The notes beneath the pieces were generated by a model. The model did not search any database. It had not been told where the DNA came from and was given only the letters and a program-made list of their open reading frames with translations. Of a stretch of DNA of 64,000 nt, positions 1-7,996 are shown piece after piece. The stretch's first letter is position 1; every line of letters starts with the position of its first letter. The DNA comes from Bacillus sp. V2I10 (lineage in GTDB: Bacteria > Bacillota > Bacilli > Bacillales > Bacillaceae): positions 4,116,001 through 4,180,000 of the forward strand of contig NZ_JAUSYV010000001.1 in assembly GCF_030817055.1 (NCBI RefSeq), given 5' to 3'. The position numbers and the translations under genes are program-made.

Positions 1-359
1 AAATCAATGACTGCCGGCTGATCTGCATAAGAATACCCCATATATCTGTCGAATGCGCGATTATCAATTGCATTTTCAAGACTGGAATATACCGTTACAT
101 TCAATTCAGCTTCTGATTGAAGCTTTACGCGCAGGTGCGTGTAATCTTTAATTTCTGCTTCCGTTGGATCTATCGTGTACCATTGTACTTGGTCCGATTC
201 CTCAAACAAACCTTCTACTGGTTCTGAAATGGTTAATTTCGCTTCTTCTTTCGGCACATCTGCTTCTGCTGCCTTAACATCCTTTACAGGAAATTGACTG
301 AAAAACAGGGCAAAAATCAGAATGCCTGCCATGAAACTGCTAAACTTTCTTTTCGTCAT
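1..359 (-). CDS. N-terminal part of a secreted protein (possibly an S8-type protease), cut by the window edge
   Basis: The reading frame opens at ATG 359-357, seven bases after a GGAGG ribosome site, and runs off the left edge, so only about 119 residues are visible. Residues 1-30 look like a Sec signal peptide: MTKRK, then a hydrophobic stretch, then a cleavage-like VKAAEA. The mature start is acidic and followed by a segment rich in beta-type residues (QWYTIDP, LNVTVYSSLENA). From memory this resembles the pre-domain of Bacillus secreted subtilases, but no catalytic residues lie in the window, so that identification is weak. Secretion is well supported. The next gene on the same strand (yhfE) has its own terminator between them. 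Confidence 0.6.
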   Translation of the reverse strand, partial: MTKRKFSSFMAGILIFALFFSQFPVKDVKAAEADVPKEEAKLTISEPVEGLFEESDQVQWYTIDPTEAEIKDYTHLRVKLQSEAELNVTVYSSLENAIDNRAFDRYMGYSYADQPAVID

Positions 360-457
360 TTGAAACCTCCGCTTAATAGATTCATAATATTTACATTTTC
401 TATTAAAACATAGAAATTTCTTTTATGGAAAACATTTCTATCTATTTAAGGTAGATT

Positions 458-490
458 TAAACAAGGAGCTGCTTCTCGCCGCTCCTTGCT
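458..490 (-). terminator. Rho-independent terminator after yhfE
   Basis: CAAGGAGC (462-469) pairs with GCTCCTTG (481-488). Read on the minus strand the stem is followed by TTGTTTAAAT, just beyond the stop of the M42 peptidase. Confidence 0.7.
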
Positions 491-504
491 AGTTGAACCT
501 TTTT

Positions 505-1539
505 TTACATCACCATAGCAGATTTCACATAGTGATAAAGCAGCTTAGCTGTATTTTCAAGCGAGTCTTTGTGAGTGCGTTCAAACGCGTGTGAGGAGTC
601 GATTCCCGGTCCGATTAATCCATGAACAATATCATGGCCGGAACGGATCGCTGCTGAGGCATCAGATCCATAGTAAGGATAAATATCTAATTTATAGCCG
701 ATGTTATACTCTTTCGCAAGATTCGTTAAGTTTTTGCGGAGCTTATAATGGTAAGGACCGCTTGCATCTTTCACACAAATTGAAACGGTGTACTCATCCG
801 TTGACTGTCCGTCACCCATCGCACCCATGTCAACTGCTAAATATTCGACTGTTTCAGGTGTGATATTAGAGTTTCCGCCGTAGCCGATTTCTTCGTTATT
901 TGATATTAAAAAATGAGTTGTATAAGGAAGCAGCAATTTTTCTTCCTTGATTTGCTTTATAAGCTGAAGCAAAAGCGCAACACTTGCTTTATCGTCTAAA
1001 TGACGGGATTTAATAAAGCCATTATCCGTTATTTCCACACGGGGATCAAACGAAACAAAGTCTCCGACTTCAATGCCGAGGTCCCTTACATCATCGGCGT
1101 TTTTCACCGCCTCATCAAGGCGGATCTCCATGTTGGCCTGATTCCGTTCAGCTTTTCCTGCATCTTTATAGACATGAACAGAAGTCTGGTGCATCAGGAT
1201 TGTGCCTGTAAACATCTTGCCCGATGAAGATTCGATTTTGCAATATTCACCTTCAATTGAGTTATAGTTGAAACCTCCGATTAAATCAATTGTCAGCCGT
1301 CCGCTTGCTTTAATTTCTTTTACGATTGCCCCAAGCGTATCAACATGCGCTGTCAGCATGCGGTGATGGGAATTGTCTCTTCCCGGAATAGTTGCAAGCA
1401 GTCCGCCTTTGCGATTGCGTCTCGTCTCTATTTGACATTCAGCTAAATAGTTTTCTACATATGTAATCACTTCATTTGTATTTCCTGATGGACTCGGTAT
1501 TGACACGAGCTCTTTGATCAGCTGCATCGTTTCATTCAA
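505..1539 (-). CDS. yhfE: M42-family metallo-aminopeptidase (YhfE type)
   Basis: A 344-residue protein of the M42 (glutamyl aminopeptidase/FrvX/YsdC) family. These are cytosolic, usually dodecameric, dinuclear-metal aminopeptidases that trim short peptides. The metal and catalytic set can be followed along the sequence: AHVDTLG with H65 and D67, HLDDKA with bridging D182, NNEEIGYGG with E216/E217, VDMGA with D237, and SSHAFERTH with H317. Length and spacing match the family. Of the three B. subtilis members it looks closest to YhfE. It appears monocistronic, with a terminator on each side. The start is ATG 1539 preceded by a GGGGGAG-type ribosome site. Confidence 0.88.
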   Translation of the reverse strand: MNETMQLIKELVSIPSPSGNTNEVITYVENYLAECQIETRRNRKGGLLATIPGRDNSHHRMLTAHVDTLGAIVKEIKASGRLTIDLIGGFNYNSIEGEYCKIESSSGKMFTGTILMHQTSVHVYKDAGKAERNQANMEIRLDEAVKNADDVRDLGIEVGDFVSFDPRVEITDNGFIKSRHLDDKASVALLLQLIKQIKEEKLLLPYTTHFLISNNEEIGYGGNSNITPETVEYLAVDMGAMGDGQSTDEYTVSICVKDASGPYHYKLRKNLTNLAKEYNIGYKLDIYPYYGSDASAAIRSGHDIVHGLIGPGIDSSHAFERTHKDSLENTAKLLYHYVKSAMVM

Positions 1540-1602
1540 AAGAATTCTCCCCCTTTAGTTGCTTTTTCTATATTATAGCAGTTCCAGACATCCTTAAAAT
1601 AG

Positions 1603-1632
1603 CAAAACCGATTCCCCATTTTGGGAAATCGG
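1603..1632 (-). terminator. Terminator after the GH13 hydrolase gene
   Basis: CCGATTCCCCA (1608-1618) pairs with TGGGAAATCGG (1622-1632). On the minus strand the stem is followed by TTTTGCTATTTT, ten bases after the hydrolase stop. Confidence 0.8.
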
Positions 1633-1642
1633 CTGATTGACC

Positions 1643-3409
1643 TTATTCATATGAGATAATGCTGAGCCCATGGGCATCAAGATTAACCGTTGATCCTGAA
1701 ATCTCTTGACCTGTTAATAGGCATGATGCCTTCTTCAAATCCTTAGGAAGAGAAACATTAATTACATGATCTGCCCCGTTTAAAATGAACAGGATTTTTT
1801 CCTCGTTAAACGTTTTTGTATACATGATATGCTGATCTTCTCGCCCAGCCTCGACAAATTGAATTTTCCCCTTGCTGCCGAATGCCGGATTGTTTTTGCG
1901 AAGCTCAATCATCTGCGTAATAAATTTCAATAATTCCCCGTCCTGTTTTTCCTCATCCCAAATCATGCATTTGCGGCAGCCTGGATCCATCACGCCCGTC
2001 ATGCCTATTTCGTCCCCATAATAAATACATGGTGCGCCCGGTGATGAGAGCAGAAAAACGAAAAGCTGCTTTACTTTATCTGTATTTTCTCCGCAGACAG
2101 TAGCGATACGAGGGGTGTCATGACTTCCAAGCAAGTTAAATGCAACCTCCGACACTTGCTCAGGATACATAAGAAGCGCTTCTGCCGTTCGGTTGATAAA
2201 CTCTGATGCTGTTACTTTTCCGTGAGCAAAATAGTCGATTGCCACACTTGTGTACGGATAATTCATCACTGCATCAAACTGATCACCCTGCAGCCAAGGC
2301 ATTGCATCATGCCATACCTCTCCTAAAATATAAACCTCAGGATCAATCGTTTTGATTTCTTTACGGAACTCACGCCAGAAGTCATGGGAAACCTCATTTG
2401 CAACATCAAGTCTCCAGCCGTCAATGCCAAATTCCTTCACCCAGTATCGCCCAACCTCAAGCAAGTATTCCCGCACTTCAGGATTCCCTGTTCTGAGCTT
2501 TGGCATATTTTCCGAGAAACCGAACGTTTCGTAATGAACCTTGCCGTCTTTTTTCAGCGGAAACTGATCAATGTGGAACCAATCTTTATATTTTGACGCT
2601 TCTCCGTTTACGACCACATCCTGAAACGGGGGAAACTCATAGCCGCAATGATTAAACACGGCATCAAGCATCACTTTAATGCCATTTTGATGACAGACCT
2701 TCATTAACTTTTTAAACGTTTCTTTGTCTCCAAACTGCGGATCAATTTCTAAATAATCAATTGTATCGTACTTGTGATTCGAAAACGCTTTAAAAATAGG
2801 GGTAAAATAGATACCCGTTATGCCAAGCTTCACCAGGTAATGAATATTTTGAATGACCCCTTCAAAGTCTCCGCCGAAGCTGTTCGCTGCTGTCGGCTCT
2901 GTACTTCCCCAAGGCAAAGCATCTTTGGGGTTCAGTGCTTTGTCTCCATTCGCAAAGCGTTCCGGAAAAATCTGATACCAGACCGTGTCCTTGACCCATG
3001 ACGGGGCAGCAAAGATATCTTCTTCATTTATATAAGGGAAGGTAAAATAGTACTCGTTATGATCTTGCGGCTTTTTATCCAAAAATCCCTGCTCCGTAAA
3101 AATGAGCGTTTGATCTCCCGATATCATTTCAAACCCATACTTCAAGCGTCTATGCGGAGGTTTAAGCGAAACCGTCCAAATATCGTAAAGCTCCGTCCTT
3201 CCAAGCAAAGTCATCTTTATATGCTCTTCAGACTTCCATTTCCAGACTCCTTGGCTCTCCTGCTCCCACGTGAATGGATCCCCCCAAATCAAATTCACCT
3301 TTTCAGCATCATTTTTCTTTGTCTGCAGACGGATGTGCAGCGTATCTTTATCATAAGCATAAGCAAAATTATTTTTAGGACGGTGGTAAACCGCTTCTTT
3401 TAACATCAT
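1643..3409 (-). CDS. GH13 neopullulanase/cyclomaltodextrinase/maltogenic amylase
   Basis: A cytoplasmic (no signal peptide) GH13 hydrolase of about 589 residues that would cleave cyclodextrins, maltodextrins or pullulan. The first ~120 residues form the N-terminal beta domain (CBM34 type) diagnostic of the neopullulanase/cyclomaltodextrinase branch. The (beta/alpha)8 barrel follows with the conserved regions DAVFNH, GWRLDVANEV (nucleophile Asp), LGEVWH (acid/base Glu) and LLGSHDTPR. A GGGGG ribosome site eight bases upstream fixes the start at ATG 3409; an in-frame TTG at 3424 lies within the leader before that site. The gene follows the LacI-type regulator, with a perfect 16-bp operator just upstream of the start. 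It resembles B. subtilis yvdF beside yvdE, but no sugar ABC transporter adjoins it here. Confidence 0.9.
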   Translation of the reverse strand: MMLKEAVYHRPKNNFAYAYDKDTLHIRLQTKKNDAEKVNLIWGDPFTWEQESQGVWKWKSEEHIKMTLLGRTELYDIWTVSLKPPHRRLKYGFEMISGDQTLIFTEQGFLDKKPQDHNEYYFTFPYINEEDIFAAPSWVKDTVWYQIFPERFANGDKALNPKDALPWGSTEPTAANSFGGDFEGVIQNIHYLVKLGITGIYFTPIFKAFSNHKYDTIDYLEIDPQFGDKETFKKLMKVCHQNGIKVMLDAVFNHCGYEFPPFQDVVVNGEASKYKDWFHIDQFPLKKDGKVHYETFGFSENMPKLRTGNPEVREYLLEVGRYWVKEFGIDGWRLDVANEVSHDFWREFRKEIKTIDPEVYILGEVWHDAMPWLQGDQFDAVMNYPYTSVAIDYFAHGKVTASEFINRTAEALLMYPEQVSEVAFNLLGSHDTPRIATVCGENTDKVKQLFVFLLSSPGAPCIYYGDEIGMTGVMDPGCRKCMIWDEEKQDGELLKFITQMIELRKNNPAFGSKGKIQFVEAGREDQHIMYTKTFNEEKILFILNGADHVINVSLPKDLKKASCLLTGQEISGSTVNLDAHGLSIISYE

Positions 3410-3430
3410 TTTCAGTTCCCCCAATTATAG

Positions 3431-3446
3431 ACTTAAACGTTTAAGT
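3431..3446. promoter_or_regulatory. LacI-family operator in front of the GH13 gene
   Basis: ACTTAAACGTTTAAGT is a perfect 16-bp palindrome with the central CG typical of LacI/GalR operators. It sits 22 bp upstream of the hydrolase ATG, between it and the regulator stop. A near copy precedes the regulator gene itself. Confidence 0.8.
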
Positions 3447-3467
3447 AACGGTAGAAAAAAGCAGAAG

Positions 3468-4385
3468 CTACTCTGCCGGTATATAAGTGTATTTTTCTAA
3501 ATGCAGACCTCTGTTGTCTTTTATAAGATCGGATAAAACCTTGAATGCAATATTCGCTTTAGAGTCCTTGAATAAAACCATTTCAGCTCCCGCAGGAAGG
3601 ATTTCCGGACAATTGGATGTGCAAATCACGGCATCATCTTCAATGTTCCGGTATTTCGATACAGTGGAGGCCAAAAACTCGTTTAGAATAATCGCTGATT
3701 GATCGGTGTTCTTTACTAAAAATTCAGCAAGGACTCTTTCATCCTCCATAAGATGTATGTCATCCTCTGCAAGACCCGATGCGATTTTAATATGCTCAGT
3801 AAGTCCAGCATTGTGAAACTTCTCCATAATTAAAATGGCTGATTTTCCTTTTAGCTGTTTTTTTGCAGCTGAAAAAGCTCTCTTGTAATCATACATGACC
3901 TTGTAAAACAATTCATCATCAATTACACTGTCAACGAGTACGAGCGGCACTCCTGTTGGAACAGTTTTTGAGATGCTGTAGAAGAAATCTTCCCGGGCAT
4001 CAATCAAGAAAACGCCATCCAGCTTACGTTCTGCGATAATCTCAAGATTGGGCTTCTCCACATCAATACTTGAAAGCACAACGTGATACCCCTGTTTTGT
4101 CAGCAGCTGCTCAAGCTCAAAAATAAACTCGGCGTGATAAGCGCGTCTCCATACCCCTTCATGTGCAGAGCGGTTTAAAAGAATTCCGATTAACCCCGTC
4201 TTCTGCTTAACAAGTGATCTTGCAGCTAGGTTAGGCACATAATTTAATTTCTTTGCAATCTGGAGCACACGTTCCTTTGTCTCTGCTGGAATCGATTGAT
4301 TTTCTGCATTATTTAAAACGTAGCTCACAGTCGCAACAGAAACATTCGCTTGAGACGCAATATCTTTCATTGTTGCTTTTTTCAT
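3468..4385 (-). CDS. LacI/GalR-family maltodextrin-utilisation regulator
   Basis: A 305-residue transcriptional repressor. The N-terminal helix-turn-helix (MKDIASQANVSVATVSYVLN, then the hinge AARSLVKQKTGLIGIL) is followed by a periplasmic-binding-protein-like sugar domain. The upstream GTG at 4403 overlaps an operator half-site and is unlikely to be the start. ATG 4385 has a GGTG ribosome element at the right distance. Operator-like palindromes lie upstream of this gene and of the adjoining GH13 gene, so it probably represses both, with a maltodextrin as inducer; the ligand is inferred from the neighbour. The length is slightly short for the family (usually 330-340), with a compact C-terminal domain. 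Confidence 0.88.
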   Translation of the reverse strand: MKKATMKDIASQANVSVATVSYVLNNAENQSIPAETKERVLQIAKKLNYVPNLAARSLVKQKTGLIGILLNRSAHEGVWRRAYHAEFIFELEQLLTKQGYHVVLSSIDVEKPNLEIIAERKLDGVFLIDAREDFFYSISKTVPTGVPLVLVDSVIDDELFYKVMYDYKRAFSAAKKQLKGKSAILIMEKFHNAGLTEHIKIASGLAEDDIHLMEDERVLAEFLVKNTDQSAIILNEFLASTVSKYRNIEDDAVICTSNCPEILPAGAEMVLFKDSKANIAFKVLSDLIKDNRGLHLEKYTYIPAE

Positions 4386-4401
4386 TTCTTTCACCATTTT
4401 C

Positions 4402-4417
4402 ACTTAATCGTTTAAGT
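4402..4417. promoter_or_regulatory. LacI-family operator (autoregulatory)
   Basis: ACTTAATCGTTTAAGT matches the operator at 3431 in 15 of 16 positions (TCGT in place of ACGT) and lies 17 bp upstream of the regulator ATG, in its leader. Confidence 0.7.
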
Positions 4418-4537
4418 TGAGTATACAGATCATTGACTTAAATGTCCAGAATCAAAAATTGAAGTTCCTATTACCGCCAAAATCGAACTCGAATGGTGTG
4501 CAAGCTTTCCTATCAGACTAGTGAATTTTGACAGTTT

Positions 4538-4680
4538 GATGCACTTTTTTCTGCGCAGAAGCACTTTTCTGCTCCATTCACCGCTTTGATGCACTTTTTT
4601 CTACAACATTTATGCGTAATGTAAAAATAGCCGCGAATTATTTTAGAAAGGACCCGAATTAATTTGAAAAGGCCGCGAAT
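4538..4680. repeat. Degenerate intergenic short tandem repeats
   Basis: This is the non-coding stretch between the regulator and the ykgA terminator. GATGCACTTTTTTCT occurs at 4538 and 4588, with a partial copy (GCACTTTTCT) at 4561. A second series has CCCGAATT-like units at 4634, 4655 and 4676, an exact 21-bp period. The second series is related, in reverse complement, to the 21-bp repeats near 38.25 kb. I see no open frame here. Confidence 0.6.
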
Positions 4681-4752
4681 AAGAATGGAGTTTCCGTTCC
4701 AACTCGCGGATAAAGGCTCCTAACTCTCCGAAAGCTAGATTTATTGATTACA

Positions 4753-4788
4753 AGAAAAGCCGGCTGCTCATTTTGGCAGCAGGCTCTT
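4753..4788 (-). terminator. Terminator after ykgA-like gene
   Basis: AAGCCGGCTGC (4758-4768) pairs with GCAGCAGGCTCTT (4777-4788 region). On the minus strand the stem ends in CTTTTCTT just after the amidinohydrolase stop. Confidence 0.75.
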
Positions 4789-4795
4789 ATACCCT

Positions 4796-5653
4796 TTATA
4801 CTGTTCTTAAAAGAGGTAATGTACAGCATCTGAAAGAGCCGCCAGATTTAATGATTTCAGTGATATCCACTTCAATAACCTCATACCCTCTGTCTCTGAG
4901 CTGTTTGTTAACATTTTTATTAACAGGAAGACTGATGATTTTTTTATCGCCTATCGAAAGGACGTTTGTGCCCATTGTAAACTGTTCAGCTCCCGTTACT
5001 TCAATTAAATTATAGCGCAACCTAAGCATTTTCAGCTCTTTCTCTTCAAACGCATCAGGAAAGACCAGGGCTTCCGATTCAGACAGGACATTAAATACAC
5101 AGTCTAGATGAAGGTATTTTTCATTGATAGGAACAGGTATAACCTCAAAGGCTGGAACAAGCGACTGCAGTTTTTCGATCGCATACATGCACGTTCTGTC
5201 ACTCACCCCAACGAAAATAGCCGTTCTGTCGATGATCACGTCTCCGCCTTCAATCCGGTGTTCTCTCAGACATTGCAGCGGATAGCCATGTACGTCAAGC
5301 CAGCTCCGCAGCACTTCTTCCTCTCCCTGTCTGATGTCCTGGCCCATTTCCGAAACGTAAACGGTTTTGCCTAAAGTGAAGCCAATGTCACGGGTGAACA
5401 CTTGCTCAGGGTATTTTTCATAAGGTGTGAGCATAATTACTTCTGCCCCATTTTTCTCTAATGTCCGGACAAACTGCTGATGCTGGCTGATTGCGAGGTC
5501 TACATCAATATTTTCATCGGCATAATGCCTCTGTGTTTCATTAATAACTTCGGTGATCCGCATATAGTTTGGCTGACATACCAGCACCCGCTTTAATGAA
5601 TCATATTCGCTAAAACAGGCTAGCGTCTGATCTGGTTTTCGAATGGTCGTCAA
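4796..5653 (-). CDS. ykgA: Amidinohydrolase/DDAH-like protein (YkgA type)
   Basis: A 285-residue protein of the guanidino-group-modifying (GME) superfamily, which includes dimethylarginine dimethylaminohydrolase, arginine deiminase and amidinotransferases. Family motifs in order: FTRDIGF, EGGDV (substrate carboxylates), HLDC with the catalytic His, and GGSFRCCTLPL holding the nucleophilic Cys near the C-terminus. The substrate is unknown; B. subtilis YkgA is uncharacterised as far as I recall. An ATG at 5668 opens the frame, but the only good ribosome site (GGGGGAA) lies inside that extension, six bases before TTG 5653, so TTG is preferred. It is divergent from the histidine kinase gene. Confidence 0.85.
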   Translation of the reverse strand: MTTIRKPDQTLACFSEYDSLKRVLVCQPNYMRITEVINETQRHYADENIDVDLAISQHQQFVRTLEKNGAEVIMLTPYEKYPEQVFTRDIGFTLGKTVYVSEMGQDIRQGEEEVLRSWLDVHGYPLQCLREHRIEGGDVIIDRTAIFVGVSDRTCMYAIEKLQSLVPAFEVIPVPINEKYLHLDCVFNVLSESEALVFPDAFEEKELKMLRLRYNLIEVTGAEQFTMGTNVLSIGDKKIISLPVNKNVNKQLRDRGYEVIEVDITEIIKSGGSFRCCTLPLLRTV

Positions 5654-5839
5654 AATAAATTCCCCCATAAAGATTGCTTTTATGAGATTATTCCCTAAAT
5701 GGCATAAATATTAAACTTTTTTGTGACATTATCTTACGCCTATTTTTTTAATCATGACTGTTAGTAATTGTCAAACATGTTAAATTGTTATATAGTTTTA
5801 AAAGTTAAACTATATTTTTCTCATATGAGGCTGGAAAGA

Positions 5840-7084
5840 ATGAAAAATGAAATTGAACTAGAAACATTACGAAAAGAAAATCAGCTTTTAAAAGAACTCA
5901 TCACACAATGGCCGTCTGCATTTACTTATGTAAATCCGGAACTCGAGCTTGCGGTTTGCAAAGAGAAGGCAGACATGCCTCCATCCATTCAGAAAATGAC
6001 CAGCACACAGCTGACAGCTTACACAAATCAGCGCCTCTACCTATCATCATCAGCAAATGATTCATTTCATCACACAGAAGCTTTTTTATCCGACATCTTC
6101 GATTTAGTTGCCCATCATGTTGTTTTCATTGATGAAGCGGGCATTGTTACTTTATGCAATCTTCAAGCAGCAAAGGATCACGGGGTCAACCGGGACGAGA
6201 TTATCGGCAAGCATTTAAGGGAGCTTGTATGCATTCCAGACGATCAGCTTCTGACACTTGAAACCGCCCGCACCGGGATTGAATTCATTGACCGTGAAGT
6301 GCTTGATAAAAATTATGGAATCCTGAATACGAAAATCCTCTGGAATAGCGACGGATCCATTAAACGGGTAATCGGCACCTTCTACTTTTTAAATGCGATA
6401 AAAGAAGCCGAAAAACAGGCGATCGCCGGCAGAATTGCTGCTGGAATTGCCCATGAAATCAGAAATCCCTTAACTACGGTCAGAGGCTTTCTTCAGGTGC
6501 TTCAAGCTTCAGCAGATCCTGAAACGAAAAGCTTATTTCAGACAATTTTAATTCCTGAAATCGACCGGGCAAATAAAATCATTTCAGATTTCCTGAGCAT
6601 CGCAAAACCTGCCGAAATTCGGTCTGAGCATTTTGAAGTGAAAGAATTTCTCCTGAATCATTTAGGAAGAATCTTAGAAAGCGAATCGCTTCTTTACTCC
6701 ATTGAGTTTCAAGTCAAAATTGACCCCTCAGCAGAAGGGATCTATATCCTTGGAAATAAGGATGAACTGCTTCAGGTCTTTCTGAATCTGTTTCAAAATT
6801 CGTTTCAGGCAAAAAACACAGATCCGCTGAGAATTCACATCTCTTGCACGCGCCTGGAAAATCGTCTGCAAATCAGCTTTTCTGATAATGGAAAGGGCAT
6901 TATCCCTTCCGCTCTGCATCATATATTCGATCCGTTCTTCTCTACAAAAGACAGCGGAACAGGACTCGGTCTCTCTGTTTCGAAAAAAATTGTCGAGAAC
7001 CATAAGGGTACAATGACGGCAAGCAGTGACGAAAACGGTACTATATTTTATCTGGATTTTCCTGTTTGGGAGGAGCGGATTTAA
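5840..7084 (+). CDS. Soluble PAS-domain sensor histidine kinase (sporulation-kinase/NtrB-like)
   Basis: A 414-residue kinase with no membrane segment. An N-terminal coiled coil (MKNEIELETLRKENQLLKEL) is followed by a PAS domain (about residues 80-185), then HisKA with phospho-acceptor H205 in AHEIRNPL, then HATPase_c with N-box NLFQNSFQA, G1 FSDNGKGI, F-box FDPFFSTK and G2 GTGLGLSV. No response regulator is adjacent, and the protein resembles the KinA/KinE class feeding Spo0F, so phosphorelay input is a reasonable inference. The frame is open from 5768, but that part has no ribosome site; ATG 5840 has AGG nine bases upstream. Confidence 0.87.
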   Translation: MKNEIELETLRKENQLLKELITQWPSAFTYVNPELELAVCKEKADMPPSIQKMTSTQLTAYTNQRLYLSSSANDSFHHTEAFLSDIFDLVAHHVVFIDEAGIVTLCNLQAAKDHGVNRDEIIGKHLRELVCIPDDQLLTLETARTGIEFIDREVLDKNYGILNTKILWNSDGSIKRVIGTFYFLNAIKEAEKQAIAGRIAAGIAHEIRNPLTTVRGFLQVLQASADPETKSLFQTILIPEIDRANKIISDFLSIAKPAEIRSEHFEVKEFLLNHLGRILESESLLYSIEFQVKIDPSAEGIYILGNKDELLQVFLNLFQNSFQAKNTDPLRIHISCTRLENRLQISFSDNGKGIIPSALHHIFDPFFSTKDSGTGLGLSVSKKIVENHKGTMTASSDENGTIFYLDFPVWEERI

Positions 7085-7152
7085 AAGTATACGACCTGAA
7101 AATTGCTATATAAATTCCCTTGCAAATTTAGTAAAGAGAAGCTCAGGAATAC

Positions 7153-7186
7153 AAAAAAAGCTCAGAGTATTTGCTCTGGGCCTTTA
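7153..7186 (+). terminator. Terminator after the histidine kinase
   Basis: GCTCAGAG (7160-7167) pairs with CTCTGGGC (7174-7181, one G-U pair), followed by CTTTATAATTATT. Confidence 0.75.
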
Positions 7187-7331
7187 TAATTATTAAGATG
7201 GTTACTTCCATAATAACCCCCTTTGTCGAACAAGAAAAACCTATTTGTTTTTCTGCTTTATTAAAATGTTAGAAGTTATCTTTTAAACTTGAGGTTCTGT
7301 TCACATTTTAATGAAATGCGTTCTTAATCAT

Positions 7332-7946
7332 TCAGAAATTCTTGGCTATTTGAACAGCTTTATATATCCCTTCCGCAATAATAGCTTCACGTTGATCAGG
7401 AAATTGATTATGTCCCTCAATAACTACTGTTGTAATGTCTGTTATACCAAATACATTCAAATGATTCTTAACAAAGCTTACAGCCATTTCAGAGGAATCT
7501 CCTTCGGCATATTTCCCGCCTCTTGCGTTTAATAATGCCACTTTCTTATTGGGTAATAGACCAACTAAGCCTTCAGCTGTATATTTAAATGTTTTACGTG
7601 GGTGATGCAAATAATCAAGGTACGAGTGTAACACGGCAGGAACGGTTAAGTTCCAAAGTGGAAAGGCCATAACCACTTTATCAGCAGCTACAAATTGTTC
7701 AAGGTGCTTAGCCACAACATCATGTACAGACCTTTCCTCTAGTGTAAGCTCCATTCCCTGAGAGGATTTGAAATTTCCACTAATCATAACATCACCTAAA
7801 TAAGGTAATGGTTCTTTAAATAAATCGAGTTCAATCACCGTGTCATTAGGGTATGAGGCTCTAAAGCTCTCTAAAAAAGCATCATATAATTTCCCACTAA
7901 CAGATTCTTGACGATTGTTCGCTTTTATAAATAAAGTTGTTGTCAT
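7332..7946 (-). CDS. azoR: FMN-dependent NADH azoreductase
   Basis: A 204-residue flavodoxin-like quinone/azo reductase that uses NAD(P)H to reduce azo dyes and quinones by two electrons. Family marks: the FMN phosphate loop region KANNRQESVS, MAFPLWNLTVPAVLHSYLDYL contacting the isoalloxazine, and NARGGKY. The start at ATG 7946 follows a GGAGGAG ribosome site; the TTG 15 bases upstream lies in the leader. It is the last gene of a tetR-MFS-azoR run on the minus strand and probably shares the MFS promoter. The combination suggests induction by toxic quinones or aromatic compounds, as with B. subtilis azoreductase regulons; the inducer here is inferred. Confidence 0.9.
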   Translation of the reverse strand: MTTTLFIKANNRQESVSGKLYDAFLESFRASYPNDTVIELDLFKEPLPYLGDVMISGNFKSSQGMELTLEERSVHDVVAKHLEQFVAADKVVMAFPLWNLTVPAVLHSYLDYLHHPRKTFKYTAEGLVGLLPNKKVALLNARGGKYAEGDSSEMAVSFVKNHLNVFGITDITTVVIEGHNQFPDQREAIIAEGIYKAVQIAKNF

Positions 7947-7996
7947 TTTAATCTCCTCCAAATTTGAGTAATAGTGAAAATTGATCTAAACTATCT

